DNA of 36,405 nucleotides. Source: Acanthaster planci. Taxonomy: Eukaryota > Echinodermata > Asteroidea > Valvatida > Acanthasteridae. Each line of letters starts with the position of its first letter. Positions within the stretch are counted from its first letter, which is position 1. Under the pieces are notes generated by a model. That model was not told the DNA's origin. It worked only from the letters and a program-made list of their open reading frames with translations, and made no database searches. Location: the NCBI RefSeq assembly GCF_001949145.1, contig NW_019091724.1, positions 145,914 to 182,318 of the forward strand, read 5' to 3'. The position numbers and the translations under genes were made by a program. Of this stretch, positions 1 through 9,250 are shown piece after piece.

Positions 1-155
1 TATTTTGTTTGTAGACTTTCTAGACAATTTTCGAAGCTTCATTTTGGTCTCATAGTGCTCTTTCATATTGATCAAAGTTAAACTGAGTTATTTGTTATAT
101 AGAGATCAAACCAAAATGATCATGTCATGATGACATCATGTGACATGAGATTAAC
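1..155 (+). repeat. Relic of the Helitron-like repeat family, left flank of the virus-like element
   Basis: The stretch resembles the 5' module of the interspersed family seen again near 13500, 28500 and 29200 (text about 'atcaaagtta' followed by 'catgatgacatcatgtgac'). The run 'gtgacatgagattaa' is close to 'ttgacttgagattaa' near 8910, but what follows differs (cccta instead of aggtg). The change of content near 155 is therefore a candidate left edge of the virus-like element. No coding capacity is seen. Confidence 0.4.
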
Positions 156-550
156 CCTAACCCCAGTAGTCGGGAACTGCCGGTTCTGCGCCATCCCCCT
201 TCTCCACTCTCTTTCCTCCTCTCCGCTGGGGTTGGTACAAACAGGCAGGTCAAAGGTCAAGGTAGTGAAGTGGGAAACCCTGGTGCTTCTCCTGCGCAAA
301 CAACTTTGGCTCTAAAAAAAAAAGAAGGGACTTCCCCTCGCTTTCCCGGTCACTACAAGTCTCGACTTGCCCGGCCTGAACTCGTGACTTCTACTTAAAG
401 CGCAGCTCTGTTCTAAGCAAAATGCGCTGTGTTTACAACCACCTTAAATAAATGGACTATATATAGAAAAAACAATATATAAAAACATGTCAAGTCAAGT
501 CGCGGGAAAAAATGAGAAAAAAATTTAAAAACCTATATATAAATAGAGAC
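156..550. other. Non-coding left end of the virus-like element, with TATA-like sites
   Basis: No gene is visible here. The segment holds a short A run (316-325), a GC-richer patch (150-300) and two TATA-like strings, 458-466 and 534-545. It should contain the left terminal inverted repeat of a Polinton, but I found no matching reverse complement near the right end of the element. Either the right terminus is lost or the TIR has decayed. Confidence 0.35.
458..466 (+). promoter_or_regulatory. Possible TATA box upstream of the polymerase ORF
   Basis: The string tatatatag lies about 85 bases before the ATG at 551. A second one (534-545) lies too close to that ATG to serve a normal leader. The assignment rests on position and composition only, in AT-rich DNA, so it is weak. 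Confidence 0.2.
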
Positions 551-2987
551 ATGAGCAACCCAAAACACAGACCACTATTATCAACCTTCAATCGTTTCAA
601 GAAGGCGTTTTTAGCAGATTTTGTCAAGCAGTATAACATTCCATTACTGGCACCCTAGTGTAGATTTCACACCAAGCCCGAACTTGTTCAAGCCATCCGA
701 ACGAACCAAAGGCAATTCAACACAACATCCCATTTACACACAAGGGCAGAGTTGTCAAACAAGATCTCATCAAAGTGATTAAAGCTTACACTCAACCCGA
801 GGAAATTGCAGAAGTCGACATTAGAAACGTGAGACGCTTTCAGGGTAATTACAGAAATTGGGAATTGATACCCAGTTTCTTTGAATATGACCTCGTGCAC
901 TTTTTTGATTTTTACAAAACTTTCATAGAGAAGAAAGCGTTAGATGAGTTAAAGGAAATTGATTCTTATAAACTGCAAACAGCTCTAAAAGTGCAATTTA
1001 GATTGGAAAAACCCGATCAAACCGACTTTGGTGTATTCACCTTCCCGAGTTAAAATAAAGTGGTCGTAAGTAAAACCGACATTAAAAATGCACTCGCAGA
1101 ACATAGGCAAAACCAGATAGAGGACATGGAGGCACACACGCAACGTGGATCGGATGGATATTTGATAAAGTTGACGCTTTTTACATCAACATGGTAAAAT
1201 ACAACATGGTGGATGCAACTTACATTCCACTACCTGCGCAATTGGCGTATAAAAAGCAATTTTAAACGTCCAAAACAACGACCAGCAGTGTATCAGATGT
1301 AATCTCAAGTACCCTATCAAACGCCCGTACCAGTTATTTTACACAATTTGGAGAAATACGACGCGCATTTAATCATGCTCGCGAGTTTAACGGCGAAGAA
1401 ATTAAATTAATTGCTAAAAATACAGAGAATTACATTTTGTTTTCATTCGGCCAACTTAGGTTCCTAGACCCCTTTCATTTCATGGCAGCTTCGCTAGATC
1501 AACTGGTTAAGAATTGTTCACCCGATGATTTTAACTTACTTTGGGAAAGATTCCCAGAAAACACGGATTTATTATTGGAAAAAGGCATTTACCCTTACGT
1601 ATATATCGACTCATTTGACCATTTTGAAGAAGGGAGCCTATCGCCTAGAGATGCGTTTTATAGCACTTTGTAACAATCCACAGTGACAGAGAAAGAACAC
1701 GTTCAAGCACAAACAGTATGGCACACGTTTAACTGTAAAAACCTAGGTGACTACCACAACTTATACGTGGGAACGGACATACTATTACTAGCGGGTGTAC
1801 TTAAGAACTTCCGCCAAGTCAGTAAACAGAACCATGGCCTTGACCCAGCTAACTATTACATGTCACCGGGCCTGTCGTTGGATGCATTGTTAAAGCACTC
1901 GGGTGTAAAATAACTACTGACAGACATAGACCAGCACTTGTTCTTTGAAAGGCCAAAAGAGGTGGTATCTCGAGCGTGGGTGCAAAGCGATATGCCAAGG
2001 CGAACAATCCGGGCCTACCAGACTACGACCCAAATCAACCAGAGACACACATTATGTACCTGGACACGAACAATTTGTATGGCTGGGCCATGTCACAATC
2101 GTTACCCGTGGGTGAGTTTCAGTTTCAGTTTACTCCCGAGTTTATTTATAAAATTCCGCCAAATGACACGCGTGGATATATATTTGAAGTCACTTTAGAC
2201 TACCGGCAAGACTTGCATGACAAACATAAGGACTTCCCACTGGCACCTGAAAACATTGTAGTCCCCGATGAATGGTTTTCAAGCTACCAAAATAACCTGA
2301 TTAACAAAGGCGAGCAAGTAACTTCTGTAGACTAACTCGTGGCCATGTTGGCCACAAAACATAAATACGTACTTCATTATCGTTGCAAAAATACCTGGAA
2401 CTTGGCCTCCAGTTAAAAGAGGTACACCACGTCATGTCATTTAAACAGGTGCCTTGGATGAAAAGCTACATCGATAAAAATACTGAATTGCGTAAATTAG
2501 CCAAATCTGATTTCGAGAAAGACTTCTTCAAATGTACTCGATTTTAACGGAAGACCAAAATTTAAAGAAAGCGAAAGGTGTGACAAAAGTAGTCACCCAA
2601 AGAAGGCTAACCCACGAGATGTATAAAAGCTGCCTATTTAAGCGGATGCAGCATTTAAATAAACAGCAGTTATTTAGATCAGATAAACATCAAGTGTACA
2701 CCATTACGCAAAATAAGCTGAGTCTGTCACCGCTAGACACAAAGCGCTATATTTTATCAAACGGCATACACACGTTAGCTTACGGGCACTGTCAATCGTT
2801 AATTTGCGGATTTAAGGCGACTGACCTAGAGCGAGCAAAGCAAGCGGCCACAAGAGCAAAGCGACCGAAAGAACACCACAATTCATTTATATACGAGTGG
2901 ATATATCAGTCAAATTTTAAAGACAAAGAAAAGGCCCTCAATTCGGTTTTTGCGCAGTTACGTTTAAAAAGCTTTCCTGGGCGGTAA
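551..2987 (+). pseudogene. polB: Protein-primed family B DNA polymerase (Polinton type), broken
   Basis: This encodes the replicative DNA polymerase of a Polinton/Maverick or related virus-like element. Pieces in several frames line up in order. They are an N-terminal segment (551-1053), an exonuclease-like HNLEKYDAHLIM motif near 1340-1375, the block 1437-1673 (RFLDPFHFM, KGIYPYVY), the block 1683-1913 (GDYHNLYVGTDILLLAGV, then YYMSPGLSLDALLKHSGV), the block 1976-2335 with the palm A-type motif YLDTNNLYGWAMSQ, and a C-terminal block 2532-2987 (LSPLDTKRYIL, TLAYGH). In-frame stops and frameshifts separate them. After DFEKDFFK near 2526 the sequence jumps straight to the C-terminal block, so the conserved segment with the template-binding and DTDS metal-binding motifs is absent. 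It cannot encode an active polymerase. The first ORF (551-658) may be a separate small protein with a SAP-like helix pair; that is a guess. Confidence 0.88.
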
Positions 2988-3953
2988 TTCGGTATCCTCA
3001 GGTACTACTTGAAGCTCTTCTTTGACAAAACTGCTATTTGGCCCGTTTAACAGATAGTACAAAGTGGGCCCCATTTTTACTTTTTTACCCCCGGCTCGCT
3101 TAAACTGACTGGTACGCTTCTCCACTTGATAAACGTCCACTGACCAAATTGGATTGGTCGCTCTTCTGGTGGTGCCTCCCTCCTGTTCACCCGGGTAATA
3201 AAGGTACTGCACGACCACGTCCGGGGGAAGTTCTCTAGGGGTTGTTTTAGGAGGCGCACTTGGTGTTTGTTTCACTCGGTCAAATTCGACGGCTTCTGCG
3301 GGCTCTTTGTCGATTGAACATGTTTTTTCTTCGTTTAACAATTTCACAGCTTGAGGCAAACGCTTTACCCATTCTACGTTACATTTGCCTACGTTTAACA
3401 CTTCCTGCGCGTATTGATGACCGAATAACCTTTCAGCTAAAGTTCGATTAAACCTTTCCACGATCCCCTATGAGCGCTCAGTTCACCCGTTTGAATTTCT
3501 ACTCCATGTTTAACCATCAACTTTTTAAACTTCCCTTTAAATTCCGACCCCGAGTCTACCATTATAACCTCGGGCCAAGTCAAGGGCGATCTTTTATAAA
3601 TTTGTGTTCCGCCTTCTAACACTTGCTCGGCGGTTTTACTGGTCAACGGTACTGCTTCTTTATATCGCGAACCGACGTCTACTACGGTTAAAGCGTATTT
3701 AAATGTTTTTCTTTTAACTCGATCCCAGGGCAAGTAAAAAATATCTAATTGATGCGCTTCGTTTGGTTTGATAAACTCGGTACGTAGGTGCAGGTAAATA
3801 AATTTGCCAAATGGCTTGCTTTTTTAGCCAGGATCACAAGGTTGACTTGTCTGCACCGGTCTTTTTGTATAAATGGTTGATGGCGCTTTCCCCTTTCCAA
3901 TAGCCTTGCGGGCTGTAAAACAGTTTTTTAAAAATTTCTTCCTTTCCTTCCAT
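2964..3953 (-). pseudogene. int: Retroviral-type DDE integrase of the virus-like element, broken
   Basis: The integrase inserts the element's DNA into the host genome. Read on the minus strand from the ATG at 3953, an N-terminal helical part (YWKGESAINHLY, then WLKKQAIWQ) precedes an rve catalytic core. The core shows LDIFYLPWDRV, ALTVVDVGSRYKEAV, VDSGSEFKG and VERFNRTLAERLFG, which supply the expected D, D and E positions. The C-terminal part has a Pro-rich linker and WSVDVYQVEKRT, GPTLYYLLNGP and FVKEELQVVPEDTE, as in gypsy/Polinton-type integrase tails. Breaks are an in-frame stop at 3834-3836, a frameshift near 3790 and another near 3470. It lies convergent to polB with its 3' end touching the polB 3' end. 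Integrase plus protein-primed PolB is the diagnostic Polinton pair. Confidence 0.87.
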
Positions 3954-3987
3954 TTTTAAAAGTTAAAGCTTTTTAAATTAACTTACT

Positions 3988-4381
3988 TTGATGGTAGGAG
4001 GAGTGATAGTAAATGCTCTGGCATTTACGGGTTCAAATTTTTTGTTTAGTAGTCTGGCAAAAAGTGAAGTCGACGAACGTAAACGTCACGACCTTGCATT
4101 AGAACAACTGGCGCAAGCAAAACAAGAGTGGGAGCAAAATTGCCAACCCCTCTTAGACTTTCTAAACGAGCGAATGCACCAAGAGCGCGCTAGTCAACAG
4201 ACATTTGTGAACATGGACAAAGCATTACGAGCTTACAGTGAATTGACGGGTAAACAGTTGCCGCCGTTGCCTCCAGAGCCAAAGGTACCCGATACCTTCG
4301 GAAGATCAAAAGGTTAGAGAATTAGTAAGGATTTTAGGTGGAACTGCTTTGGTCGTTTTTTTGGTTTACCGGTACAGTTAA
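3988..4381 (+). pseudogene. Small membrane-anchored coiled-coil protein, function unknown, frameshifted
   Basis: From the ATG at 3988 or 3991 the protein starts with a hydrophobic segment (VGGVIVNALAFTGSNFLF). A charged helical stretch follows, likely coiled coil (ERKRHDLALEQLAQAKQEW), then a Pro-rich part (GKQLPPLPPEP). The open frame ends at 4317. In the next frame, sequence up to the TAA at 4379-4381 adds a second hydrophobic helix (GGTALVVFLVYRY), so I infer a frameshift near 4300 and an original protein with a membrane segment at each end. The position between integrase and capsid gene, next to another small membrane protein, suggests a virion or membrane role, but no family was recognised. 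Confidence 0.6.
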
Positions 4382-4415
4382 GTTTACTTTATTTTAAAAA
4401 GAAGTCTACTCAAAA

Positions 4416-4638
4416 ATGAACCAAGGAAAGGAAGAAGAAATTAAAGATAATTTGGCCGATATGCAAGCTGACCTTAGCTGACATGTGTGCTGACCTAGAT
4501 CACATTGGTGACATGGTTTTAGAAATCCAAAATGAAACGTTTAGAAAGCGAAATAAATTAATGGAATACGAAGACCTATTTTTTGCGGCCGGCATATCCT
4601 TTATTGTATTTTCATTCCTATTTAGGATTTTCACGTAA
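4416..4638 (+). pseudogene. Small protein with C-terminal membrane segment, frameshifted
   Basis: An ATG at 4416 opens an acidic helical stretch (EEEIKDNLADMQADL) that meets a stop near 4480. In the neighbouring frame the text continues as DMCADLDHIGDMVLEIQNE and ends in a hydrophobic helix (FFAAGISFIVFSFLF) with a TAA at 4636-4638. This reads as one roughly 73-residue tail-anchored protein with a single frameshift. It lies 34 bases after the preceding gene and 25 bases before the capsid-like gene, all on one strand. Function unknown. Confidence 0.5.
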
Positions 4639-4663
4639 AATAAAAATTGTATATATTAAGAAA

Positions 4664-5885
4664 ATGTCTCAAGAATACACTAAAAAACTAAACCCGAGTC
4701 CCAGGCTCAAAGTACCTCACGCGATCAAAGGCGAAGGACGCAAAGTAACCATCACGCACAACCCGAGCACCATCGCAGCGGGTCACACGTTGAACCTAAA
4801 ATTCCCCGCTTTAGGCATAGACGACGTAATAGTACCTGGCACCGCAAAACTGGCTTTTAAACTCGACCTAGACGGAGCATCAGATGATAATCGTGGCAAG
4901 AAACTTGGTTTCAGAAATCGATGTCAGCTTACAGGGAAACAAAATCGTCAGTTACAGAGACGTGGACGTATTTCACAATACTAAAGACAACTGGCTACCA
5001 ATTTCACTGACAAAAAACTGCTGTACTTTGGCCTAAAATGTGGCAAAGTTGCGTTTAGGTGCGGGCGACAAAAACGAAGCTGTGAACAATGGTAAAGATG
5101 AAGCAATTGCAGATGCTTTTAAAAATCGATACGCAATTTCGTTAGACACATCGCTATTGACGGACCACGGACCTTTTTATCCGTTGGGGTTTAAAGAGCC
5201 TTTGACGTATCAGTTGACTTGTAACGGTCACGACAAAGTGGTTAACTCGACAGACACAGACGCGAAATACGCAATTTTGGATTTGACTTTGGAGTATGAA
5301 GTATTAACTAATTGAGACCAGGCGCAAAGTTTGAGGAGTAAGCACAAGGGTGCCATCTATTACCTATTTGACCGAATTCACTCTTGGAAGAAACAGGCGG
5401 TAAACAAGTCTGATACGCCATGGAACATTAGCATCGATCAAACAATCAAGAGCTTAAAAGGCGTTTTGATTCTGTTCAAAGATCCGTCTGTTAAAAACCC
5501 TCAGAGATTTTACAACCCGCACATAAGTAAAATGGTTGAACGGTCGAAGGCAAGCCAAATCAACTGTATTCACAAGGGCTATTTGAATATCAACTTCAGC
5601 GACTTGGACACTGAATCAGCTCTCGCGGTAACCAAAGACCTAAACTTAACCGGAGTAGACATGGCCGACTATTTGAAAGATAAGTACGGTTTGTGGCTCA
5701 ATTTCAGAAGTTCGGACAATAATTCGGCTCATGGGTCAGGTAGGCTTCTCGGCGATGGTGGCGACATATCAATACAGATAGAACGACAGGCTGAAACTGC
5801 AGGACCATTGACGATGTATGTATTTTTGGTAATGGACGCGCAATTGACGGTGGAGGACGGGAGTTTTAACAGTTTGGCTTATTAG
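4664..5885 (+). pseudogene. Capsid-like structural protein, probably double jelly-roll major capsid, broken
   Basis: Three open pieces form one gene of about 407 codons. The frame starting at ATG 4664 switches near 4900; after that one frame runs to the TAG at 5883-5885, interrupted only by nonsense codons at 5034-5036 and 5313-5315. The protein is beta-rich with few cysteines. It has the motif FYNPHI near 5510, the end block FRSSDNNSAHGSGRLL, then IQIERQAETAGPLTMYVFLV and a short C-tail. Placement just before a packaging-type ATPase, the size and the FYNP and HGSGR-type motifs fit the major capsid protein of Polinton-like viruses. This is from recalled family features, not a search. It is short for a double jelly-roll capsid, so internal sequence may be lost (possibly near 5535). 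Confidence 0.6.
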
Positions 5886-5915
5886 ATAGGTTGTAAATAA
5901 GTCTAGTTAAATAAA

Positions 5916-6137
5916 ATGAATCAGATGTACAAGAAGCCACACTGCGCCTTGATCATGGGTAAAACTGGGTCGGGTAAAATTTTACCATCTTTGTTGTTAA
6001 CGACTTCTTGTTGCTCGTTTCTCAAAGAAAACTGTAAGCTCGTTATCTGTTCGTTTACAAGTGACTTGGCACTTTTGCACGGGTCTGATGTGGTACGTAG
6101 TACATACGAGGGCTGCCCGTTGAAGAAATTAAAGTGA
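5916..6137 (+). pseudogene. Packaging-type P-loop ATPase, N-terminal fragment only
   Basis: The 73-residue ORF opens with KKPHCALIMGKTGSGK, a Walker A loop preceded by a hydrophobic strand, and continues with KLVICSF, a plausible second core strand. This is the layout of FtsK/HerA-type genome-packaging ATPases that sit beside capsid genes in Polintons. The residue after the P-loop lysine is Ile where Thr or Ser is expected, so a small indel there or a dead site is likely. No Walker B, sensor or C-terminal part follows: the stop at 6135-6137 is 12 bases from the end of the next, convergent gene, so most of the ATPase gene is deleted. Confidence 0.6.
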
Positions 6138-6148
6138 TTGTTTGTTTC

Positions 6149-6835
6149 TCAGCAGGGTATCCAAAGCTCGTCAAAAGGATTCGTGTCTATCTTTCCCTTA
6201 TAAATAACGTTTGGCACGAGCCTACCTCTTGGCAGATTTAAAAGTTTGCCGACTTCTTTACCCAACTTTAATCTGAGATTTAAATCTGTTATCATTATTG
6301 ATACCAAATTTGACTTTTTGTGAACTTTAAAACTTACACCCGGAATGGCGTTTAAAATAAAATCAAACCAATCCACATTGTAAAACCCCAGAGGAATAAA
6401 TATACTCCCCTGTTCACCGCTTTGTAAAAAAAACGCGGGTGTTTCTCTTTTGTGCAATCGATGCATCACCGGAGCGTTTGAACCAGAAGCCGTGACTAAA
6501 AGAGTGGGTCTGGGTTCGGTTTGAGCGGCTCCGATGGTCCTCATTCTTTCTTCAATGTTTGTGCCTGAAAATCCCTCTTGAATAAATTCTAAAGCGATGC
6601 GGTGGGCTTCTTTGTAATTATCGAGTTGGCCTTGGGATAAAAATTCGAGACCCATTAACGCATACTCTTGCTCTTTATCTCTTTCTCTGGGCAGTGTTAA
6701 ACTTGATCTTAACCGTGCACACTGAATTATTAACGATCTTACTTGATTCTCGAGGTCATTGCCATTGTTTTCGATGTCATTCGATTTGCCGTTCGATTTT
6801 GATGGATTTTGTAATGTTGAAGTAACCCGAGCGAA
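6149..6835 (-). pseudogene. Unknown conserved-looking protein of the virus-like element
   Basis: On the minus strand a 168-residue open frame runs from ATG 6655 to the stop at 6149. The same frame stays open upstream to about 6835 without a further ATG, through a polar low-complexity part (SNGKSNDIENNGNDLE) and a helical part (QVRSLIIQCARLRSSLTL). The body has a helical stretch near MGLEFLSQGQLDNYKEAHR, a beta-rich middle (SIFIPLGFYNVDWFDFIL) and ends in NPFDELWIPC. The start is probably lost to mutation. In Polintons the genes near the ATPase include minor capsid and protease proteins. I see no clear protease triad and make no assignment. Confidence 0.5.
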
Positions 6836-6970
6836 AGCTTACTTTTCTGACTTTTTTTTTTTTATCGCCTCTTAGATTTGATTTTCTAATTTAAACGTCT
6901 GCTCGCTTTTAGTCAAGTAAAACGTATGAGTCTCCATTTTATTATATATTTTTTGAAAAATCTTGTTTGG
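6836..6970. other. AT-rich spacer
   Basis: The spacer has a T run (6852-6863) and no coding signal, and separates two minus-strand genes of the virus-like element. It could carry the promoter of the gene that ends at 6149, but no clear motif is present. Confidence 0.3.
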
Positions 6971-7458
6971 TTAATCTATACGTTTTTGGAAATCTCGTTT
7001 AGCGAGAGTTAATTTTTCAAAGGCGTTTTTCCAGTGCTTATCCGAAACTTGAAATAAGTCTTTTACAGATTCTGTTGGTTCTTTTGTCACGTCTTGATAA
7101 CATACCGCGATTAAAGCCTTCAAAAGTTTATCTTTAGAGATCTTACCATCTAAAATTCTGTTTAACTTATTTTCTATGGTGCCTGCTTCACCATTCTCCA
7201 ATTGAACGTTAAACTCTTTTAAAGTTCTTCTCAATTTTGGTGGTGGTGGATTTTTCCAAACGTAACGCTGGTAATATTTACCGCACACGTTTCTGGTGCG
7301 TATGAAAGAACCCACTCAAACACTTAATCACAATGTTGACATGCATATCTGTCATCTATTTCTACTATGTAGTACTGGCACGTATTTTCTGGTCGTGGTG
7401 GTAAGGTTGGCCATTTAGGCAATGAGCCGGTTAAATGATAAATCTTTTGGTCTGTCAT
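6971..7458 (-). pseudogene. Unknown basic protein with an N-terminal Cys pair region, in two or three frames
   Basis: A short ORF (7458 to stop 7324, 44 residues, MTDQKIYHLTGSLPKW to YACQHCD) is followed by an ORF starting at ATG 7315 and ending at 6971 (114 residues, basic and helical, KNPPPPKLRRTLKEF and then KLTLAKRDFQKRID). Between them another frame reads on from the Cys pair (VFEWVLSYAPETCAV), so the two may be one gene broken by a stop and a frameshift. The CxxC in YACQHC plus later Cys residues could bind a metal. No family was recognised. A further minus-strand coding-like scrap (PHAEWSWQFVDHI) lies at about 7475-7569. Confidence 0.4.
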
Positions 7459-7575
7459 TGTTTTCAATAATAATCTATTCATTTAAGGTAGTTCGGTGGC
7501 TCCTCAAGGCGTCTATTACAGCCGTAATGTGATCCACAAATTGCCAAGACCACTCCGCGTGGGGCCCTTAGTACA

Positions 7576-7926
7576 TCATTTGCTACTATCTACTTCTTCG
7601 TCATAGTTAATTATTAAGCCAAGTTTTTCTGCTTTTACATCCAAATGGGTTTCTGGTTCGGGGTCGTTTGGTGTTCTTAGTCTCATCTTATAGTAGAAGC
7701 CGCCATAGCCGCTTTCGTCCCATTCAAATGCTAAGTATGATTTGCCTGTTAAATTTTTGCAGTTGATGTAATTATTACAACTTATGCAATTGGAACAGTC
7801 TACACAGTTTTCACAATCGTCACACCCTTCACAATATTCGCATCCAGTACAATTTTCACAGTCGGTACAACCATCATCAGGTAATTCTTCGGGTTCATAT
7901 TCATCATCAAATTTTTCTTCGGTCAA
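7576..7926 (-). CDS. Cysteine-ladder protein (Cys at every third residue)
   Basis: The 116-residue frame is intact from ATG 7926 to its stop. It has an acidic N-terminus (EEKFDDEYEPEELPDD), then about 40 residues in which Cys recurs every third position (CTDCENCTGCEYC, CEGCDDCENCVDC, CSNCISC). A separate domain follows (YLAFEWDESGYGGFYYKMRL, NDPEPETHLDVKAEKLGLI). The regular C-x-x-C spacing could form a metal-rich or disulfide-rich rod or beta-helix; this is inference. A second, damaged copy with the same domain order begins two bases upstream, so the gene was duplicated in tandem. This is the only clearly intact reading frame of the element, although its role there is unknown. Confidence 0.6.
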   Translation of the reverse strand: MTEEKFDDEYEPEELPDDGCTDCENCTGCEYCEGCDDCENCVDCSNCISCNNYINCKNLTGKSYLAFEWDESGYGGFYYKMRLRTPNDPEPETHLDVKAEKLGLIINYDEEVDSSK

Positions 7927-7928
7927 TA

Positions 7929-8147
7929 TTACTTCTTCGGTTTCTCAATCATTAAGCCTGATTTTTCCAAGTCTTTGTCTAAGTCTGTTTTTACTTCAGG
8001 TAAGGGGTCACTTGGCACAATTAATTTCAGTCTTTTATAAACGCCATTTAATTACTCTGGTCCAAACAATTGATACAATAAGTACAATTAAAACAACCGA
8101 TACATTCAATACAACTTTCACCAGAATAACAGGTCCAACATGTATTG
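7929..8147 (-). pseudogene. Second cysteine-ladder protein, N-terminus cut off by SINE
   Basis: Reading leftwards from about 8147, the text CNTCWTCYSGESCIECIGC is followed by CFNCTYCINC, again Cys mostly every third residue. After a stop and frameshift near 8045-8050 comes VYKRLKLIVPSDPLPE, then a lysine-rich acidic tail ending at the stop 7929-7931. This matches the order of the downstream gene (ladder, then Y-K, then P-x-D-P-x-P-E, then E-K-x-G-L), so the two are paralogs in tandem. The 5' end is replaced by the SINE starting near 8148. Confidence 0.55.
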
Positions 8148-8330
8148 CATTATATATAACAGGTTTTGCCCCTACCCAACGTATATCAACAAGCACCGTA
8201 TGCTCAGTGCCCATCCGAGAGCTTGCGAAAAAACCTCACAAGCTTACTCGGGTGGGACCCGAACCCACGACCTCCTGCCCACTAGTGCAAATGTCTTAAC
8301 CACTCGACCACTGAGCTGCACACAGTGACC
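8148..8330 (-). mobile_element. tRNA-derived SINE, copy 1
   Basis: On the minus strand a tRNA-like head (about 8318 to 8244) has a box A-like tggtcgagtggttaagac and a box B-like gtgggttcgggtcccac. A body and a tail (gttgggtaggggcaaaacc) follow, ending at about 8148. The same order occurs on the plus strand at 19813-19985. Translated ORFs here (GGTRTHD, LLPTSANVLTTRP) are the familiar spurious proteins from tRNA-derived repeats and are not genes. The insertion truncates the cysteine-ladder gene. Confidence 0.7.
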
Positions 8331-8500
8331 GGTGTCTGTCCCAACTCACACAGAATCCAACACCATCTCCCTGGGCCTTCCATCCCAAGTCTCACAAAAT
8401 TCAACAACAAGTTCCTTGGGTACGGTACCAAACGTGCCAAAACCTCACAAAACCTGCTGTTGGAGTATGGCAGGTTTTGGGTAGTTACATGTAGGGTTAA
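8331..8500. other. Non-coding stretch after the SINE with a small hairpin
   Basis: The text after the SINE head is unique in this window. It contains a 10-bp inverted repeat, caaaacctgc and gcaggttttg, around 8448-8480. No gene is supported. Confidence 0.3.
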
Positions 8501-9250
8501 AGTTTCCCTTTTTTCCATAAGTTTTGTACGTTTTTCTACTACACAATATTTTATGATCTTAATGACAGTAGTTTTCAACTTCGATTCAGGATTGCTATGA
8601 GAATTAAATTAAAAAATTGTGTAGGATTTTCCCTTTCCTCCGATAACAAATACATGTATACCCAAAAGTCAAAATATCAAGTAAAATTTTGTATTAACAG
8701 AAACCATAGATTCAAATGCAAATCACCTGACATTAAGGGTGCAGTTTTTCTACTTACACGTAGGTTTTGTGCACTTTTTTAATGTCACAGATCCGAGCAC
8801 TTTTATCCATCTGATGACTTCATCTTAGGTGCATATTTAGTCCATCAGCCTGGGTGTTAACACAACTCACTGTGACGTTATTACATGTATGTAGGTGTCA
8901 CTTGACTTGAGATTAAAGGTGCAATATTTTCCCCGTAGGTTTGGTACACGTACTTTGTACATTAGACATCATAGTGATGTTAACACCCTACTTCCCCCCA
9001 AAATCTTTCTTTGTATCATTTTATTCTTTTGAACAAAATTACTTCTGAAACAGACATAGACTTCTAGTCTTTTTTTTGTCGTCTTTCATTTTTTCCCCCA
9101 TGGACATAACATTGGGTCGTTCTACACACACACTTTTGTCTCTTTCTTTATCCTGTACAAACTTGCACATACTTAGACTACCACCTGAAGATGTGTGCTG
9201 AATCATGACATCATCATGATGTCATCACCTGATTTATTATAGAATCGTAA
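8501..9250 (+). repeat. Degenerate minisatellite-type units of the interspersed family
   Basis: Recognisable pieces are 'cctgacattaagggtgca' near 8730, 'gagattaaaggtgcaatatt' near 8911 and 'tgacatcatcatgatgtcat' near 9205. The same succession recurs at about 31380-31700, so this is a shared module. No coding signal is seen. Confidence 0.5.

Noticed and set aside
153-164. Telomere-like 'taaccctaacccc', and a similar 'ttaaccctaaccctcc' near 17544
   Set aside because: Only about two units each, without longer arrays; the second belongs to the target duplication and end of the 352-bp element.
340-440. A tRNA-like segment on the minus strand
   Set aside because: A partial box B-like text occurs, but no box A at the right distance and no cloverleaf.
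688-900. Minus-strand ORF over the polymerase N-terminus
   Set aside because: It is the shadow of the plus-strand polymerase piece 775-1053.
7784-8299. Plus-strand 171-codon Ser/Gln-rich ORF
   Set aside because: It is the antisense of the cysteine-ladder genes; the periodic codons make the opposite strand open and Ser/Gln-rich.
8140-8328. ORFs with GGTRTHDLLPTSANVLTTRP-type text, also at 19691-20031
   Set aside because: These are translations of tRNA-derived SINE sequence on the wrong or right strand, known as spurious proteins in animal databases.
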